The notes beneath the pieces were generated by a model, which saw only the letters and a list, made by a program, of their open reading frames with translations, did no database searches and had not been told where the DNA came from. Position numbers and translations under genes: made by a program. From Gammaproteobacteria bacterium (GTDB lineage Bacteria; Pseudomonadota; Gammaproteobacteria; Cardiobacteriales; Wohlfahrtiimonadaceae), in assembly GCA_003864535.1 (NCBI GenBank), contig BHEQ01000007.1, positions 1-25,795 of the forward strand: a stretch of 25,795 nucleotides of DNA, read 5' to 3'. This document shows positions 23,039 to 25,795 of the stretch, in pieces; positions within the stretch are counted from its first letter, which is position 1, and every line of letters begins with the position of its first letter.

Positions 23039-23758
23039 TTAGTGGGTGACGGTTGTGCCGATATTCTCACCACAAACAACGCGCATAAAGTCGCCAGGAT
23101 TAAAGATATTAAATACTTTAATTGGTAGATTATTTTCTTTACACATCACCATCGCAGTTTGATCCATCACGCCTAAGTTTTTATTTAACGCTTCTTGGTA
23201 AGTAATATGATCATAGCGCGTTGCGGTTGGATCTTTCTTTGGATCAGCGGTATAAATTCCATCAACTTTAGTAGCTTTAAGCATAACATCTGCACAAACT
23301 TCAATGGCGCGCAAAGCTGCGGCTGAATCAGTTGTGAAAAATGGATTGCCTGTGCCTGCTGCAAAAATCGTCACGCGTTTTTTCTCTAAATGGCGAATAG
23401 CGCGGCGGCGGAGATAATCTTCACAGACTTCATTAATCCGAATGGCGCTCATAACCCGCACAAAAACATCGCGACGCTCTAACGCATCTTGCAGCGCAAG
23501 CGAATTGATAACAGTTGCAAGCATGCCCATATGATCACCAGTGACGCGATCCATTCCCTCTTGCGCAAGTCCAGCTCCGCGGAAGATATTACCGCCACCA
23601 ATAACAACGCCAATTTCAACGCCTGTGGCTTGAACGGCTTTAATCTCATCGGCGATACGCCCAATAGTATTGGGATCAATTCCATAATCACCATCCCCCA
23701 TTAATGCTTCACCGCTTAGTTTTAAAAGTATGCGCTTAAATTGTGGTTGTGCTGACAT
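23039..23758 (-). CDS. pyrH: UMP kinase
   Basis: The 239-residue protein has the bacterial UMP kinase marks RILLKLSGEALMGD, VVIGGGNIFRG, TGDHMGMLATVINSLAL, AGTGNPFFTTDSAAALRA, KATKVDGIYTADPKKDP and NIFNPGDFMRVVCGE. It phosphorylates UMP as a hexamer. AAGGCGAG precedes the start. It heads the cluster pyrH-frr-uppS-cdsA. The common upstream neighbours rpsB and tsf are absent; instead a divergent restriction-modification operon begins 165 bases away, and the gap must hold both promoters. Confidence 0.97.
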   Translation of the reverse strand: MSAQPQFKRILLKLSGEALMGDGDYGIDPNTIGRIADEIKAVQATGVEIGVVIGGGNIFRGAGLAQEGMDRVTGDHMGMLATVINSLALQDALERRDVFVRVMSAIRINEVCEDYLRRRAIRHLEKKRVTIFAAGTGNPFFTTDSAAALRAIEVCADVMLKATKVDGIYTADPKKDPTATRYDHITYQEALNKNLGVMDQTAMVMCKENNLPIKVFNIFNPGDFMRVVCGENIGTTVTH

Positions 23759-23923
23759 GTGCTCGCCTTATAAAATATATGGTTAAAACGACCGAATTTT
23801 AGTAGATTTTTAGCTTAATGGATAGCTTTATATTCGTATATTTATAGAAACGGGCATAAGTAAAATAACACTATCCTTTGTTGGTCGCGTGTACTAACAT
23901 TAACGTATTTATTCAGGAGAATC

Positions 23924-24025
23924 ATGGTGAGTCACGCGATAAGTACCCTAAAAAATCATGACTTTGAAAGTACACCATTATCAAATAATCAACAACTTTT
24001 GTTATTAAAATCATCAAAAGGATAA
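23924..24025 (+). CDS. 33-codon leader ORF of the restriction-modification operon
   Basis: An ATG at 23924 (or GTG at 23927, better spaced from the AGGAGA at 23914-23919) opens a short frame ending at a TAA six bases before the methyltransferase start. The peptide begins MVSHAISTLKNHDFE and ends in a Leu/Ser/Lys-rich tail; I recognise no family. A good ribosome site and tight spacing to the next gene favour translation, perhaps as a coupling leader. It contains the ribosome site of the methyltransferase gene in its last codons. Too short for a C-type controller protein. Confidence 0.45.
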   Translation: MVSHAISTLKNHDFESTPLSNNQQLLLLKSSKG

Positions 24026-24031
24026 AAAATT

Positions 24032-24940
24032 ATGAATGGAAAAGTACCACATATTGTGCAATATCAAGGTTCAAAACGCATACTCGCCCCTAAAATTCTA
24101 CGATATATGTCTAAATCATTTGATCGGTTAATTGAGCCTTTTTCTGGTATGGCGGCAATAACCATGGCTGTTGCGCATGAAAGACGAGCCAATCGTTATC
24201 ATATAAACGACTTAAATGCACCACTTGTGAATTTATTACAGTGTGCAATTGAAGAACCATCTGATTTAATTGAAAATTACAAGTCTGTTTGGGAGCAACA
24301 ATTCAATTTTAGTGATGGTCATATTGAGCATTTTAACCATATACGATCAGATTTTAATGATGGCAATCAAAGCCCAGAAAACATGCTGTATCTTTTAGCT
24401 AGATGCGTAAAAGGTGCGGTTAGATATGGAAAAAGTGGTAATTTTAATCAATCCCCAGATAAGCGCCGTCATGGAACAAACCCAAAGAATATTGAAAAGA
24501 ATGTTTATGCTATATCCTGTTTGCTTAAAGGAAATACGTCCTTTAGTGTAACGGATTATCGAGAAATTTTTGATATGGCGAGACAAGGTGATTTAGTTTA
24601 TATGGATCCGCCATATCAAGGCGTAAGCAATGTAAGGGACAATCGTTATTTTTCTGGTGTAGATTTTAAAGAATTTGCCGATGCAATAGAAACGTTAAAT
24701 CGAAAAAATGTGGATTATTTGATCAGTTATGACGGTGAGTGTGGTGGAAAAGAATATGGTAAAGAATTGCCAAAGCAGCTAAATTGCAACAAAATATTAC
24801 TAAATGCTGGAATATCTACACAAGCAACTTTACTTGGAAAGAGGCATATTACTTATGAGTCTTTATATATAAGCAAAAATCTAAGTAAATGTATTGATAC
24901 TTTGCCAGAACAATTAACTTTACTAGATGGTTTTGTATGA
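24032..24940 (+). CDS. D12-class adenine-specific DNA methyltransferase
   Basis: The 302-residue protein has alpha-group (Dam/DpnM/EcoRV-like) motif order: motif X as QYQGSKR (10-16), motif I as EPFSGMA (35-41) for S-adenosylmethionine, and catalytic motif IV DPPY (192-195), followed by a target-recognition region with RYFSGVDFKEF and ISYDGECGGKEYG. It should methylate adenine N6 at a specific site and protect the host from the endonuclease encoded next. AAGGATAAAAAATT precedes the ATG. The stop overlaps the next start (ATGA). The recognition sequence cannot be read from the protein. It is part of an accessory insertion next to pyrH. Confidence 0.92.
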   Translation: MNGKVPHIVQYQGSKRILAPKILRYMSKSFDRLIEPFSGMAAITMAVAHERRANRYHINDLNAPLVNLLQCAIEEPSDLIENYKSVWEQQFNFSDGHIEHFNHIRSDFNDGNQSPENMLYLLARCVKGAVRYGKSGNFNQSPDKRRHGTNPKNIEKNVYAISCLLKGNTSFSVTDYREIFDMARQGDLVYMDPPYQGVSNVRDNRYFSGVDFKEFADAIETLNRKNVDYLISYDGECGGKEYGKELPKQLNCNKILLNAGISTQATLLGKRHITYESLYISKNLSKCIDTLPEQLTLLDGFV

Positions 24941-25647
24941 GCGAATACACAAAAGAGTTTTTGACGTTGTTAAACTCTATAGAAGCTAAGCGCCCTCGAA
25001 CAGTAATTCAACATATTCTAGAGCATGGCTGCATCAGCTCTCAAGAATTGAAAGATATCTATGGATACAATCACCCTCCAAGGGCTATTCGTGATGTTAG
25101 GGAATATGGGATTCCTTTAATCACATATAGCATTGAAGGAAATGATGGCAGGAAAATTGCTGCTTATAAATTTGGAAATCCTGACGATATAGAAAATTCC
25201 CTATCTAAATCAGCAGGAAGAACGGCATTTTCTAAGGTTTTGAGGCAAGCCCTAATTAATAAATATGGCGCAAAATGCTTTATCTATTACGAGAGTATGG
25301 ATGAAAGCCTTCTACAAGTAGATCACCGTATCCCTTATGAAATTGGTGGCGAGAATGACGAACGTAAAATTGAGGCATATATGCTTCTTTGCCGCTCTGC
25401 AAATAGAGCTAAATCATGGACATGTGAGCATTGTAAAAACTGGGAGAATAAAAATATTGCATTTTGTATGACCTGTTTTTGGGCATATCCTGAAAATTAT
25501 GAACATATCGCTGGAAAATATGAAAAAGTTATTTCTATTATTTTTACAGGTTATGAAATTGAGGACTATAGAAAACTTATTGAAATTGTAGGTGCTGAAA
25601 ACGCGCAAGACACAATTAAAAGTCTGATTCATGATTTTTTGAAATAG
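24937..25647 (+). CDS. Winged-helix/HNH endonuclease, restriction partner
   Basis: The 236-residue protein has an N-terminal winged-helix-like domain (about 20-80; HILEHGCISSQELKDIYGY, then PRAIRDVREYGIPL). A HNH nuclease core follows (about 105-165), with VDHRIPYEIGGEN (Asp129-His130, Asn140) and LLCRSANRAKSW (Asn156, Lys159). A likely zinc knuckle CEHC (163-166) and CMTC (177-180) comes directly after the core, and a helical tail ends it. The four-base overlap with the methyltransferase gene shows they are co-translated, so restriction endonuclease of a type II system is the natural reading. It was not matched to a named enzyme. Complete, with no frameshift. Confidence 0.85.
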   Translation: MSEYTKEFLTLLNSIEAKRPRTVIQHILEHGCISSQELKDIYGYNHPPRAIRDVREYGIPLITYSIEGNDGRKIAAYKFGNPDDIENSLSKSAGRTAFSKVLRQALINKYGAKCFIYYESMDESLLQVDHRIPYEIGGENDERKIEAYMLLCRSANRAKSWTCEHCKNWENKNIAFCMTCFWAYPENYEHIAGKYEKVISIIFTGYEIEDYRKLIEIVGAENAQDTIKSLIHDFLK

Positions 25648-25667
25648 ATTTAAGCTTGAATGAATGA

Positions 25668-25693
25668 TTGACAGATATTTTTTTTCTGATAAT
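25668..25693 (+). promoter_or_regulatory. Candidate promoter of the riboswitch transcript
   Basis: TTGACA (25668-25673) is a perfect -35; GATAAT (25688-25693) is a near-consensus -10, but the spacer is 14 bases, three short of ideal. The position just before the riboswitch supports it. Confidence 0.35.
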
Positions 25694-25699
25694 GTAGCC

Positions 25700-25772
25700 T
25701 GCACACGGGTGCTTTATGTGGCTGAGAGAAAACCGTTTGACTTGATCTAGGTAATGCTAGCGCAGGAAGTTG
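25700..25772 (+). promoter_or_regulatory. TPP (thiamin) riboswitch
   Basis: The conserved THI-element parts appear in order: CGGGTGC (25706-25712), GGCTGAGA (25720-25727) and ACC (25732-25734). These are followed by TTGACTTGATCTAGGTAATG (25737-25756) with the CTGATCTGG-TAAT-like core, then CTAGCGCAGGAAGT (25757-25770). This is the aptamer that binds thiamin pyrophosphate and lowers expression of thiamin genes. The regulated gene, most often thiC, must start beyond the right edge; the expression platform is cut off. Confidence 0.93.
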
Positions 25773-25795
25773 TATTATAAATTAATACCTTATAG

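Noticed and set aside
23840..23854. TTTATAGAAACGGG as another MITE end
   Set aside because: Shares TTTATAGA with the family, but lacks the CCC terminus and the flanking AATT; not a match at the fixed positions.
23820..23876. GGATAG/CTATCC inverse pair in the pyrH upstream gap
   Set aside because: Only six bases with a long AT-rich spacer; expected by chance.
1..25795. CRISPR array, tRNA or rRNA genes
   Set aside because: No regularly spaced repeats, no cloverleaf with TTCGA-type arm and no rRNA-like sequence were seen on either strand.

Overview
The window reads as an AT-rich gammaproteobacterial chromosome segment. UxuA and ExuR/UxuR resemble the enterobacterial proteins, HpaG resembles the E. 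coli enzyme in two pieces, and pyrH-frr-uppS-cdsA-dxr-rseP lie in roughly the usual gammaproteobacterial order. Composition and gene content would suit a host-associated lineage such as Orbales or Cardiobacteriales, but the genus cannot be fixed from sequence alone.

Left third (1-13395) is catabolic. On the minus strand a TRAP transporter pair (dctQ-dctM) is followed by hpaG1, hpaG2 and hpaE, the lower meta-cleavage branch of 4-hydroxyphenylacetate (homoprotocatechuate) degradation; the operon probably continues past the left edge. Next comes a hexuronate block: mannonate dehydratase uxuA, an ExuR/UxuR-type GntR regulator and a TRAP solute receptor (dctP) on the minus strand. Divergent from these on the plus strand are a second dctQ-dctM and a GH31 glycosidase. 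The divergent promoter region carries two TTGGT-NN-ACCAA operators that match the ExuR/UxuR site of enterobacteria, so this block looks like one regulon. There is one dctP for two dctQM pairs.

Middle and right (13527-23758) is a minus-strand housekeeping cluster: pyrH, frr, uppS, cdsA, then a translationally coupled ybjQ - membrane ybjQ-like - M48 protease trio, then dxr, nnrS, rseP, an orphan mlaD and recO. The usual partners rpsB-tsf and bamA are absent from their common positions. An 11-bp perfect inverted repeat at the 5' end of the M48 gene would hide the only good ribosome binding site there, and the mlaD-rseP gap holds an unexplained structured segment.

Right end (23924-25647) is a plus-strand two-gene restriction-modification system (D12-class adenine methyltransferase overlapping a winged-helix/HNH endonuclease) preceded by a 33-codon ORF. 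The window closes on a TPP (thiamin) riboswitch, whose thi gene lies beyond the edge.

A small non-autonomous mobile element (MITE-like) runs through the window: a 69-bp short form, a 122-bp long form with a nested 55-bp palindrome, a decayed third copy and a solo end. The first two have 4-bp target duplications. All sit just downstream of stop codons of minus-strand genes. This family and its nested palindrome are the most distinctive non-coding signal here.
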